Shown here in pieces: positions 31,411-40,008 of a stretch of DNA of 64,000 bases (within the stretch, counting starts at the first letter, position 1; the number at the start of each line of letters is the position of its first letter). The stretch covers positions 207,141,156 through 207,205,155 of the forward strand of contig CM066037.1 of NCBI GenBank assembly GCA_033557465.1, in the 5' to 3' direction. The notes under the pieces are model-generated. The model saw only the letters and a program-made list of their open reading frames with translations. It had not been told where the DNA came from and did not search any database. Made by a program: the position numbers and the translations under genes. This stretch comes from Ichthyophis bannanicus. Its lineage: Eukaryota > Chordata > Amphibia > Gymnophiona > Ichthyophiidae.

Positions 31411-32370
31411 AAGAGGCCAATTCCAATAGGAGCTCGTCTGACCCGTCCGGACATTCAAAATCTGGATGGGTCAGATTTGCACCCGATTCTGATCCCCCGT
31501 GGCCTAGATGTCCCTGCTAGAATGTCTGGAAAAACAGCAGGCACATCCAGGTGCAGACATGATTTCACAAATGTGGACATGCCTGATCTGGATGTCTGTG
31601 GGGGCATCTACATAGACGTCTTCAGAATAATATTTCAGAACCATGACATCTAGCCTAATGGTTAGAATAGTGAGCTAGGAACACTGTTGCCATCATTGAC
31701 ATTGTGCTGAGTATGGGGGTGATGGACTGTTTTCTCCTCTACACCCTCTAGATGTTTTTCAGCCAAAACAAGCACTTTTTGTGCCTGGAGCAGATCTAAA
31801 CTTAGACACAGTGACGGATATCTAGGTCATTTCTGAGATCAGATGGAGACATCCGGGTTCCTGCAAATACCCCAGCCACACCTCCACCATGCCCTTGTTC
31901 AGACTTGGATGTCCTCATGCTGTGGACATCATGCAATGGGCCTGGATGGGCAGGACGTACCCTGATGCTGGTCTGCAGCACTCCAGGTAGTTCCCCAGCT
32001 AGCTCAGCCTGGGCTCCTGCATGGAGCTGCAGTGCCATGGAATCCCGTTGCCATGGCACTGCAGCTCCATGCAGGAGCCCCGATCGCTCCCACTGCCTGC
32101 TACTAGCATTCTCCCCGCAGCCTGACCCCCGATCTGATGGTCCAGGACCTGGATCGGGCTGTCAGGAACCCCTTGGCTGGCTCACCTCTCCGGTGCATGC
32201 AGATGAGGTGTCCTAGGCAAACCTCATCCTTTGTTGCCCCCCCATGGCCCCGTGGTGCCCATTGCTGCTGCCACTGCTGCCACTTTTTAGGATCTGCAGT
32301 AGCGGAATTAGCCACAAACAGCCCCACGGTGCTTACCTTTAAACTTTGGCGCCATAGGGCTGTTTACTTA
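31411..32370 (-). mobile_element. Palindromic MITE P3, degenerate, with a SINE fragment
   Basis: The left end GAGGCCAATTCCAATAGG and the CGATTCTGATCCCCCGTGG segment match the inverted right end of P4. The family hairpin is at 32011-32080 (GGGCTCCTGCATGGAGCTGC and its inverse). A decayed tRNA-like SINE head lies at 31648-31685 (TCTAGCCTAATGGTTAGAAT). The right boundary is unclear because an L2 tail follows. Confidence 0.5.
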
Positions 32371-32374
32371 TAAT

Positions 32375-32530
32375 CTAGCTGTAATCCTTACTCCTCTCTC
32401 TCCTTTCCTGTCATATTATGGCGTTCCTTTCCTGATTTTTCTTCAGCAACCCTTAATTGTATTTTGTAAACCGCTCAGACGCTGTTGTGATGGGTGGTCT
32501 ATTAAGCACCTCAATAAACAATAAACAAAC
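32375..32530 (+). mobile_element. L2-C-type 3' tail
   Basis: It is similar to the L2-C 3' UTR (14700-14870): TTTCCTGTCATATTATGGCG, the hairpin ACCGCTCA/TGGGTGGT (32470-32477, 32491-32498, with two G-U pairs) and an AATAAACAATAAACAAACAATAAA-type tail. DIRS begins immediately after. Confidence 0.8.
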
Positions 32531-32559
32531 AATAAAGCACAGTTACTTACCTGTAACAG

Positions 32560-32729
32560 GTGATCTCTGGGAACAGCAGGAATAAGTCTTCACATATGGG
32601 TTTCGTCGGTACCGACGGAGCCTGCGCGGGAATGCTCCCCAGCGCCCAATCAGAAAGCTTTTGGGAGCATCCCACAGCGCCTGCGTGCTGCCTTCCCGCC
32701 TTTCCCAGCTGTCTCTCCTCAGTTGAGTT
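32560..32729 (-). repeat. DIRS inverted terminal repeat (element 3' side)
   Basis: It is about 165-170 bp and close to the inverse of 38060-38222, with about ten differences. It contains the palindrome CGTCGGTACCGACG near 32607-32620. Confidence 0.9.
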
Positions 32730-32815
32730 TTAGAGCTGAGACAAAGAGAGAGAGAGAGAGGGAAAGGAAAGAGAGATAGAGAGAGAGACAACTCCTAGGG
32801 GAGGTGGGTAGGTTG

Positions 32816-32920
32816 TGAAGACTTATTCCTGCTGTTCCCAGAGATCACCTGTTACAGGTAAGTAACTGTGCTATCTCCAGGAACAAGCAGGAATGAGTCT
32901 TCACATATGGAGACTCCCTA
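32816..32920. repeat. DIRS internal complementary region
   Basis: The first half (32816-32872) is the inverse of 32533-32592. The second half (about 32873-32920, CTATCTCCAGGAACAAGCAG) matches the inverse of the far end, 38180-38222. It would act as the splint that aligns the two cDNA ends during circularisation in DIRS-1-type replication. Confidence 0.88.
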
Positions 32921-33028
32921 GCTTTAGATGCCAGGGAGAGATCCCAGAGGTTGTGTGTCCCTGGGACAGGGCTGCACTTCCCCACATGGATCTCTGGCAT
33001 CCCATGAGGGATGGTGGGTAGGAGTTGA

Positions 33029-35005
33029 TTAAGTATGGAACAGGTGTTTAAGAACAGCCTGACCAAACAAGGCATCCCGGCGGGAGTCCTTGTCCAAGCA
33101 GTAATGGGTTGTGAAGGTATGAACCGAGGCCCAAGTGGCTGCTCGACAGATGTCGTCAATAGACACAGAGTTGAGATGAGCCATTGAGGCTGCCATGGCT
33201 CTCACATTGTGAGCTGTGACATGGCCCTCCAGAGAAAGGTTCTTGCTCTGATAGGCGAAAGAAATACACTGGGCAATCCAGTTAGATAGTGTTCTCTTGG
33301 AGACTGGTAGTCCCAAATGAGAAGGATCAAAAGCAACAAAGAGTTGAGAGGACTTTCTATGTTGCTGTGTCCTCTGTAAGTAAAAAACCAGAGCTCTTTT
33401 ACAGTCCAGGGTATGAAGATTCCTCTCTGCACTTGATGCATGAGGTCCTGGAAAAAAGACAGGTAGGTAGACCTCTTGGTTGAGGTGAAAAGGCGAGACC
33501 ACCTTAGGCATAAAGTGTGGATTAGTCCTAAGGCCCACCTTGTCATGATGGAACCTTGTATAAGGTGGATTAGCTACAAGTGCTTGCAATTCACTAATAT
33601 GACGTGCTGATGTGATTGCAATAAGAAAGATAACCTTCCAAGAAAGGTATTTCAAGGAGGTGGTAGCCAAAGATTCAAAAGGCGGCTTCATAAGCTGACC
33701 AAGAACCAAGTTTAAGTCCCATGCCACTGGGGGTGGTCTAATGGGAGGCTTTGTTAAAAGGAGGCCTCTCATGAATCGAGCTACAAGAGGATGAGAGAAA
33801 ATAGGTTGTCCATTTAGAGGCTTAAGGGAAGCTGCAATAGCACTCAAATGGAAACTTACTGAATTTGTCTTAAGGCCTGCATCAGACAGATGGAGGAGAT
33901 ACTCCAGCAAAGATTCCAGAGGTATGGCAAGGGGGTTAAGACCCTTCCCAGAACACCAGATAGTAAACCTCTTCCACTTGAAAGCATAAGAACATCTAGT
34001 GGAAGGTTTTCTGGAAGCATAAAGAACATCTTTCACTTGTTGAGAAAGATGAAGATCCTGGAGATCTAGGCCTTCAGCAACCAAGCCCTGAGATGCAGAG
34101 ACTGGGGAATGGGATGCCACAACTTTCCGTCCTCTTGAGAGAGGAGGTCTGGAGCAGACCCTAACTCCAGGGAGGGAGCTTGAGAGAGATGTAGAAGCAG
34201 AGGGTACCACACTTGCCGTGGCCAATGTGGAGCTATGAGAATCATGTGGCCTCTGTCTCTCTGAAGCTTGAACAGGGTTTTGGGAATTAGGGGAATGGGT
34301 GGAAAGGCATAGAGGAAGTCTTGACCCCAGTAAAGGAGGAAAGCATCCCTTGCCTGAGCTCCCTGAGCCAGAGTTCTGGAACAGAACCGGGGAAGTTTGG
34401 CATTCCACGGACTTGCAAAGAGGTCTATGTCCGGGATTCCCCAAATTTGAAAAATCTTGGACACCTGGTCCATATGTAGGAACCACTCGTGTGGAAGCAG
34501 AACTCGACTGAGCCTGTCTGCCCAAGAGTTTTGAACGCCTGGAAGATAAACTGCCAGAAGATGAATGTGATGCTCTCTGGCGAGGGCCCACAGTCGCAAA
34601 ACTTCGTTGCAAAGCGACAGAGAGCCAGTTCCTCCCTGCTTGTTCACATAGAACATGGCTACCTGATTGTCCGTGTGGATAAGGACTGTCTTGTGGCTGA
34701 ACAGGGTGTGGAAAACCCGCAGAGCAAGGAAGATTGTTCTGAGTTCCAAGAGATTGATATGTAGACAAGTCTCCTGTGGGGACCAGATGCCCTGGGTGGA
34801 GAGGTCTTGCAGATGAGCTCCCCACCCCATTGGAGAAGCATCTGTTGTAAGAGTTGCTTGGGGTAGAGACTGCTGAAAGGGGGACCCCAGCAACAGGTTT
34901 TGAGGGGACTTCCACCACTGGAGGGACAAAATGAGGCGACTTGTGTTTGCTATTTTGTCTGACAGGCAGCCTAATGCCTAGGTCCATTGGGTGGATAAAG
35001 TCCAC
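33029..35005 (-). CDS. DIRS tyrosine recombinase (YR) frame, 658 codons
   Basis: The YR domain occupies about residues 320-658. Before it, residues 1-320 are the same frame read across the RNase H/methyltransferase gene, a long overlap typical of DIRS. The visible active site is His599-Asn-Val-Arg602, Trp625 and Tyr635 in TTHYCLDKD. In the first catalytic block, SARHISELQAL (about residue 464), His replaces the Arg expected just before ISEL. CGT to CAT is the simplest change. The recombinase joins the circular cDNA to the chromosome. The frame is open, but this copy is probably inactive if the alignment is right. The true start is unknown; translation may begin nearer the domain. Confidence 0.88.
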   Translation of the reverse strand: MDFIHPMDLGIRLPVRQNSKHKSPHFVPPVVEVPSKPVAGVPLSAVSTPSNSYNRCFSNGVGSSSARPLHPGHLVPTGDLSTYQSLGTQNNLPCSAGFPHPVQPQDSPYPHGQSGSHVLCEQAGRNWLSVALQRSFATVGPRQRASHSSSGSLSSRRSKLLGRQAQSSSASTRVVPTYGPGVQDFSNLGNPGHRPLCKSVECQTSPVLFQNSGSGSSGKGCFPPLLGSRLPLCLSTHSPNSQNPVQASERQRPHDSHSSTLATASVVPSASTSLSSSLPGVRVCSRPPLSRGRKVVASHSPVSASQGLVAEGLDLQDLHLSQQVKDVLYASRKPSTRCSYAFKWKRFTIWCSGKGLNPLAIPLESLLEYLLHLSDAGLKTNSVSFHLSAIAASLKPLNGQPIFSHPLVARFMRGLLLTKPPIRPPPVAWDLNLVLGQLMKPPFESLATTSLKYLSWKVIFLIAITSARHISELQALVANPPYTRFHHDKVGLRTNPHFMPKVVSPFHLNQEVYLPVFFPGPHASSAERNLHTLDCKRALVFYLQRTQQHRKSSQLFVAFDPSHLGLPVSKRTLSNWIAQCISFAYQSKNLSLEGHVTAHNVRAMAASMAHLNSVSIDDICRAATWASVHTFTTHYCLDKDSRRDALFGQAVLKHLFHT

Positions 35006-36000
35006 TGAGCTGCCCTCATGTGAAGGCGATCATATGGTACCACATGCACGGTGGATGCCATGTGGCCTAGCAACTGTAACATCTCTCGAGAAGTTAAGAG
35101 GGGCTTCAACTCTGCTTGAGAAGCTAACTGCACCAAGTGAAGGCAACGGGCTTGGGGAAGATAGGCCCTTGCCCTTGTGGTATCCAGCAACGCCCCTATA
35201 AACTCCAGGGACTGAGTAGGGATCAAATTGGATTTTGGGATGTTTATTACCAGCCCTAAATACTGAAGGATACGCATTGTGCAGGTTAGAGAACTCTTGG
35301 CCTCTGATTGAGTGGGAGCTGGAATGAGCCAGTCGTCCAGGTAAGGGAAGATGAATATTCCCAGGGTGCACAGAAAAGCAGCTACCACTGCCATGCATTT
35401 CGTGAACACCCTTGGTGCAGAGGCCAGACCAAAAGGGAGCACTCTGTATTGATAGTGCTTCTCTTGAAAAAGGAACCAAAGGAACCTTCTGTGAGTTGTA
35501 TGGATGAGAACATGAGTGTACGCATCCTTGATATCTAGAGAACAAAGCCAATCCTGACTCTGAAGTTATGGCAGCAGAGTTCCCAGAGAAACCATCTTGA
35601 ATTTTTCCTTGACTAGGAATCTGTTCAACTCTCTGAGATCTAAGTTGGGTCTGAAGCCCCCTGTTTTCTTTGGAATAAGAAAATAGGGGGAGTAGAAGCC
35701 TGTGCCCTGTTGTTGAAAAGGCACTTCCTCTATTGCCCCCTGCGCGAGAAGAGTGGCAACCTCCTGCCCCAACAGGTTGAGGAGGGAGGTTGGAGAATTG
35801 AACTGGTGCACTCTTGTGAGAGGGGGCAAGCTTGAAAAATGAAGTTTGTACCCCTCTCTTATGATGGTGAGTGTCCAATGCTCTGCTGTAATTTGCCCCC
35901 ACCTGAGAGCAAAGTGACATAACCTTCCTGGAATGGTGGAGGGCTCTGGTCCTTCTAGAGCCAGGAAGGCTAAGTTCTCTAGCGGAAAGTCAAAGGCCCT
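34066..36000 (-). pseudogene. DIRS RT - RNase H - methyltransferase polyprotein, two stops
   Basis: All parts are in one frame. RT N-terminus: GRLCHFALRWGQI and SPYFLIPKKTGGFRPNLDLR. Then LCSLDIKDAYTHVLI (first catalytic Asp), VLPFGLASAPRVF and FPYLDDWL (catalytic Asp pair, about 35335). RNase H: TTDASPMGWGAH, NLLELRTI, HTDNQVAM and ADRLSR give the D-E-D-D set (residues 30, 62, 87 and 138 of the frame from 34929). The end, GIPDIDLFASPWNAKLPRF to RDRGHMILIAPHWPRQVW, is the DIRS methyltransferase-like domain. In-frame stops lie near 35565 (TAA) and 34976 (TAG). Otherwise it is uninterrupted, so the copy is recent. RT copies the element RNA. Confidence 0.9.
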
Positions 36001-36571
36001 GAGGGGGCTGAGGTTGCTGGGCTGGAGCAGGCCTAGCAGCCTTTGCTTTGCTCTGTTTGGATGATTGCTGACGTTTGGTAGGGAACTGAGCTGCAGAAGA
36101 TGCCCGCTGACCATCAGCAGGATAGAATCTTCCCTTTTTAGAAAAAGGTGTTTTCTTGAATAACCTTTTCTTAGCAGGAGCAGCTGTGGATTTGGATAGT
36201 CTATCCAAAGCAGAATTTTCAGCATCCATCTGATTGGCTTTTGCTTGCCAATCCTTACCAAACAGGTTCTCACCTGTACAAGGGATATTTCCCAATTCAT
36301 CTTGAACCCAGATCTCCAAATCAGATGCTTGAAGCCAAGCAATCCTACGTGCACCTATGGCAATAGCTGAGGCTCTGCTTACGCATTCAAAGCAGTCGAA
36401 AGCTGCACGGTTGGAGAATTTGGAGATATCTTGGGCATGTTTGAGCCCAGTGAGAAAGTCCTGCCTTTTATCTTCAGACATAAAAGGACTTAAAGTCTGC
36501 AAATGGTCAGTGACTTCTTTTAAGAACATTCCCATGTAGAGACTATAAGAATTAATTCTCGCAGCAAACAT
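35990..36571 (-). pseudogene. DIRS gag, C-terminal part
   Basis: This 193-codon frame continues gag after a frameshift near 36600. It starts MFAARINSYSLYMGMFLKEV and ends in a basic, Lys/Gln/Pro-rich tail (KRQQSSKQSKAKAARPAP). No enzyme motif is present. It overlaps the beginning of the RT frame. The role as the structural protein is inferred from its position in DIRS. Confidence 0.8.
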
Positions 36572-36632
36572 GGAAGCTTGGAAGACTCTTCTTCCAAAAG
36601 CATCCAGGGTTCTACATTCACGTCCTGAAGGA

Positions 36633-37826
36633 TTAGAGGCATGTCTTTTGGCACTTCTTTCTCATTGCAGACTCAACCACAATAGAGTGGTGAGGAAGTT
36701 GAGTTTTATGGAAACCAGGACAAGGAGGGACACGATACATGGTATCCAACCTGCGAGAATGAGGAGAGATGGTTAGAGGTGCTTCCCACATCCTCAACAT
36801 GAGATCATACAGAATCTCATGAATAGGTAAGGTAGCTGCTTCCTTAGGAGTTTTAGGATATTGTAAAATATCTAACTCCTTGGCTCTGGGCTCTGTCTCA
36901 GGGGCCACTGTGATAGAGAGGCCCTGAGCCACCTCCCTGATAAAGTCTTGAAAAGACAAGTCCTCTGGAGGAGACATCCTTCATTTAGGAGAGGACTCCT
37001 CCTGTGGAAGAAGCATCACTGCATCAACTGACTCTTCAGAATCCTCAGAGTCCTCAGAGGAATCGAAGTATCGTCTGTCTGGATGCTCTTGCAAAGCCCA
37101 ATACACGTACCGACCGGGATCGGTATCGGTACCGGAGGGCTTCAGAGGACAGAGTACTGGCATAGCAGACACCGATGCCGATGTCGATGCCACCGGTACC
37201 GGGATCGGTACCGATGGCGATGCTAGAGCCGGTACTGGCGGAGTAGTCTGTTGCGGTACCACGGGCATCGATGCCACAAGGAAAGCCTCCAGACTGCGTT
37301 CTATGGACAGAATCCTCTGATCCATCGAAGCCGCCAATGCTTGGAAGTCGGTACCGGTGGAAGCCACCGGTACCCCAGAGCATGGCACCAGGAGATCTGT
37401 CGAGGCCACGCCATCGAGATCATCCTGGAACCCCGATGATGATGCTTTAGAGGCCGAAGCCTCCCGCTGGGGTAATTTTGCCGGTGCAGAATCCTCGAGG
37501 GCAATGCCAGAGGCATCTCGATGCTTAGAAGGAGATCTACCCTTCGAGGACCGGCTGGATTTATGTTTAGTTACCTGAGATCCATGTGAGGAAGAAGAAG
37601 CCCTGGAAGACGTTGATGCCACCGAAGCCGCATCAGAGGAAAACAGGGTACTGAGCTTGGCAGCTCGGTTCTGCCGACCTCTTTTAGACATCATAGAACA
37701 GGACATACAATCTGTTATGGAATGGTCAGGACCTAAACATTTTAGACACCAGTCATGGGTGTCGGTGACGGAAATGGTACCGCCACATTTTGTGCACTTC
37801 TTAAATCCTGAGGCAGGCTTTTCCAT
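36633..37826 (-). pseudogene. DIRS gag, N-terminal part
   Basis: The first 281 codons (37826-36981) open with a Cys pair cluster, Cys11-x2-Cys14 and Cys27-x2-Cys30, a zinc-binding knuckle-like fold. Ser-rich and Ala/Pro/Val-rich low-complexity stretches follow, with an acidic end (DSSEDSEDSEESVD). A single stop at 36978-36980 separates it from the next frame segment (36977-36633, same frame), which holds LSFQDFIREVAQGL. The low-complexity part is encoded by many copies of GGTACCG-like words, the same palindrome as in the terminal repeats. Confidence 0.83.
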
Positions 37827-38059
37827 ATTAAGGAAAAAAAAAAGGTTTTGGGCCTAAGGCCCAAAACGCAAGTGCACCTGAAGAAAAAGAACGGAAAAAA
37901 GGTTTTGTTTTTTTTTTTACAAGAAGAAAAGAACAAAGACCGGCGGTACCGGTAGAGCATCGAAGAAGGCAGACGCGACACAAAAGAAATAAAGAAAAAA
38001 TAAGGAAATTCTTCTGCGGTGACAGGAACACGACCTGCTGGCTCCGCGGAAAAAGAAGA

Positions 38060-38222
38060 ACTGAGGAGAGACAGTTGGGAAAGGCGGGAAGGCAGCACGC
38101 AGGCGCTGTGGGATGCTCCCAAAAGCTTTCTGATTGGACACTGGGGAGCGTTCCCACGCAGGCTCCGTCGGTACCGACGAAACCCATATGTGAAGACTCA
38201 TTCCTGCTTGTTCCTGGAGATA
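38060..38222 (-). repeat. DIRS inverted terminal repeat (element 5' side)
   Basis: It is the inverse of 32560-32729, with the palindrome CGTCGGTACCGACG at 38166-38179. Its outermost bases, TTCCTGGAGATA, differ from those of the other repeat, as is usual for DIRS, and are represented in the internal complementary region. Confidence 0.9.
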
Positions 38223-38223
38223 C

Positions 38224-39025
38224 AATACTTCCTCTCCCTCCGGTGCCCGATGCCGACTTCCTGTTTGCAAACAGGAAATCAGCATTGGGTGAAAACAAAG
38301 AGCCTCGCAGTGCCGAAGTTTAAAAGTATATATCCACAAGAGATAAACTACATACATTCAAATAGCCCTATTATTTCTCTACTCAATGTATAGAATTTTT
38401 TGTCAGATCGTTTGCCGTGAAAGGGAACCTACGCTCTCTTGTAGCAAACCCTCCTTTTGTTCTTTTATTAAAAGAGTGCACTCACCCTTTTCATCTGCTG
38501 AGGCAAAATTACAAAATAATCCTCAGTACATTCAATGATAAGATCACAATTACGGGAATGATATGTGAGCAGATTAATGGTAACTTAACTCAAGGTCCTG
38601 GAATCCCAGCTGCAGCTCACCCACGTTTCTTCCAAAATGCACAGCAATCCTGTATGTCCGCCCTCGCGCTGACTTAAAGCCGTGTTGACTTAATAATAAA
38701 GAATACCGTGGTTATCAGACTCAAGGAATCCTCTGAATCTTTCTGCTTCACACTTCTCAAAATCATTCTCAATATATGCAATTGTCCCAAAAAGACGTAT
38801 ACTCAACTAATTGTACACAATATCGTGTTTCAAACCTTGAAACTCCTGGTCCTTCTTCATGCACCTACGTCTAATTTCTACTCCCTCTCCTATGCTATTT
38901 TGAACTCAGCCTTGTTCCCCTATCCAAAGAACAACGGGCTATCATTGGCTGTCGGAGAAGCTCAATCTATCAGGCTCCACCAATCCAAGGCAAGATCCAA
39001 TGGGATACTTCATTGGGAATGTGGT
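38224..39025. other. No gene; old repeat debris
   Basis: 38395-38460 (GTCAGATCGTTTGCCGTGAA, then CTCTCTTGTAGCAAACCC) resembles the arms of the palindrome at 39079-39797. The rest holds no recognised domain, and the open frames are short and unconvincing. Confidence 0.45.
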
Positions 39026-40008
39026 TCTTCTGTTCAAACTGATTTGAATTGTTTATAAGTGTGCCAATATCATGTCCTCTAATACAAAAACTGCTGTTCA
39101 TCCCACAATAAATTCCTCAAATTAAGAGAGAAACCCCAAACCCTTCTACTAATTACCCTATAAAGTTTTTGTTGGATTGTTTAACATGAAAGGAAAAATC
39201 CTCTCTTGTGGTAAGCCACAAGAATCTCTGCTGGATTATATTGCACATGACTTCTCCTGTTCTGTACATAACGTTATGTTTCGGACCCCGGCATCATACA
39301 TATGATGCAGGAAGAAGGACCAGAAATGCCGGGGTCTGAAACATAATGTTATCTACAGAACAGGAGAAGTCATGTGCAGTATAAACCGGCAGAGATTGTG
39401 ATGGAACAATGAGGAATACCATTAAAATAAGGACTATGATAATCCTTATGGCTTTTGAGAAGACGCTGTGATTTTGTATAGATGGCAATTGGAGTAGTTC
39501 CTGATTGACAGCTCAGTTGGACGTGAAAGAAAGTTAAGGAGTAGTTCCTGATTGAAGTCTTGGCTAGACGCGAAAGAAAGCTAAGTGCTATTGTTATTAA
39601 TAATAAAAAAGCTCCAAGGATAATTGGGGTATTATCCCTTAATGTGATGGTGAGAGGAAGATTCCCTCTTTTAAAAAGAATAAAAAGGAAGGTTTACCAC
39701 AAGAGAGGATTTTTCCTTTCATGGTAAACAAGCCGACAAAAACTTTATAGGGTAATTAGTAGAAGGGTTTGGGGTTTATATCTTAATTTGAGGAATAATC
39801 ATGTCCTGGCAATGTCCCACTTTTTATACTATTTCCTTTTTTTAATTGGTCTTGTTTTCTTTGGTTCTTTTATATGTCAAATATGTGTGCATATATAGGC
39901 CAAAGCCATTTAAATCACTGGCTACTTGATTTTTAGGAGGTATTGGACATCAAGGGGTTGAAGTGCAAAAGTGCCAATAATGTTGACCATAATTGTATAT
40001 GAGTTGAC
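39026..40008 (-). mobile_element. Tc1 fragment split by a Penelope-like palindrome
   Basis: 39797-40008 is the inverse of 57617-57823, that is the Tc1 5' end with CAATAATGTTGACCATAATT at the terminus. 39026-39078 (TTCTTCTGTTCAAACTGATT and onward) is the inverse of 58588-58650, the Tc1 sequence just inside that point. Together they make a Tc1 end broken by an insert at 39079-39797. ATCATGTCCT is repeated on both sides (39069-39078 and 39798-39807). The transposase gene is not present. Confidence 0.82.
39079..39797. mobile_element. Penelope-like palindromic insert
   Basis: The outer arms (about 39112-39215 and 39690-39793) and inner arms (39226-39282 and 39325-39398) are inverted repeats. The centre, near 39262-39345, has GAAAC words beside GC-rich stems (GGACC with GGTCT), recalling the terminal hammerhead-like motifs of PLEs, but the core here is degenerate. 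Inverted or tandem partial copies are typical of PLEs. No protein is encoded. Confidence 0.55.

Larger units (their letters stand above)
32533..38223 (-). mobile_element. DIRS retrotransposon, nearly complete (5.7 kb)
   Basis: Inverted terminal repeats lie at about 32560-32729 and 38060-38222. They share TGGGTTTCGTCGGTACCGAC and AATCAGAAAGCTTTTGGGAG. An internal complementary region at 32816-32920 joins the inverse of both outer ends (AGGTAAGTAACTGTG and CTATCTCCAGGAAC). This is the established DIRS-1 layout for circular-intermediate integration by a tyrosine recombinase. Genes run on the minus strand in order gag, RT-RNase H-methyltransferase, and recombinase. No target duplication is expected or seen. 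Confidence 0.93.

Noticed and set aside
34299..34764. Plus-strand frames within DIRS (also 35308-35538, 37251-37578)
   Set aside because: They lie opposite well-supported DIRS genes and have no recognisable domain.
39262..39345. A true hammerhead ribozyme in the 39-kb palindrome
   Set aside because: GAAAC and a GC stem are present, but the CUGANGA core differs at several bases on either strand.
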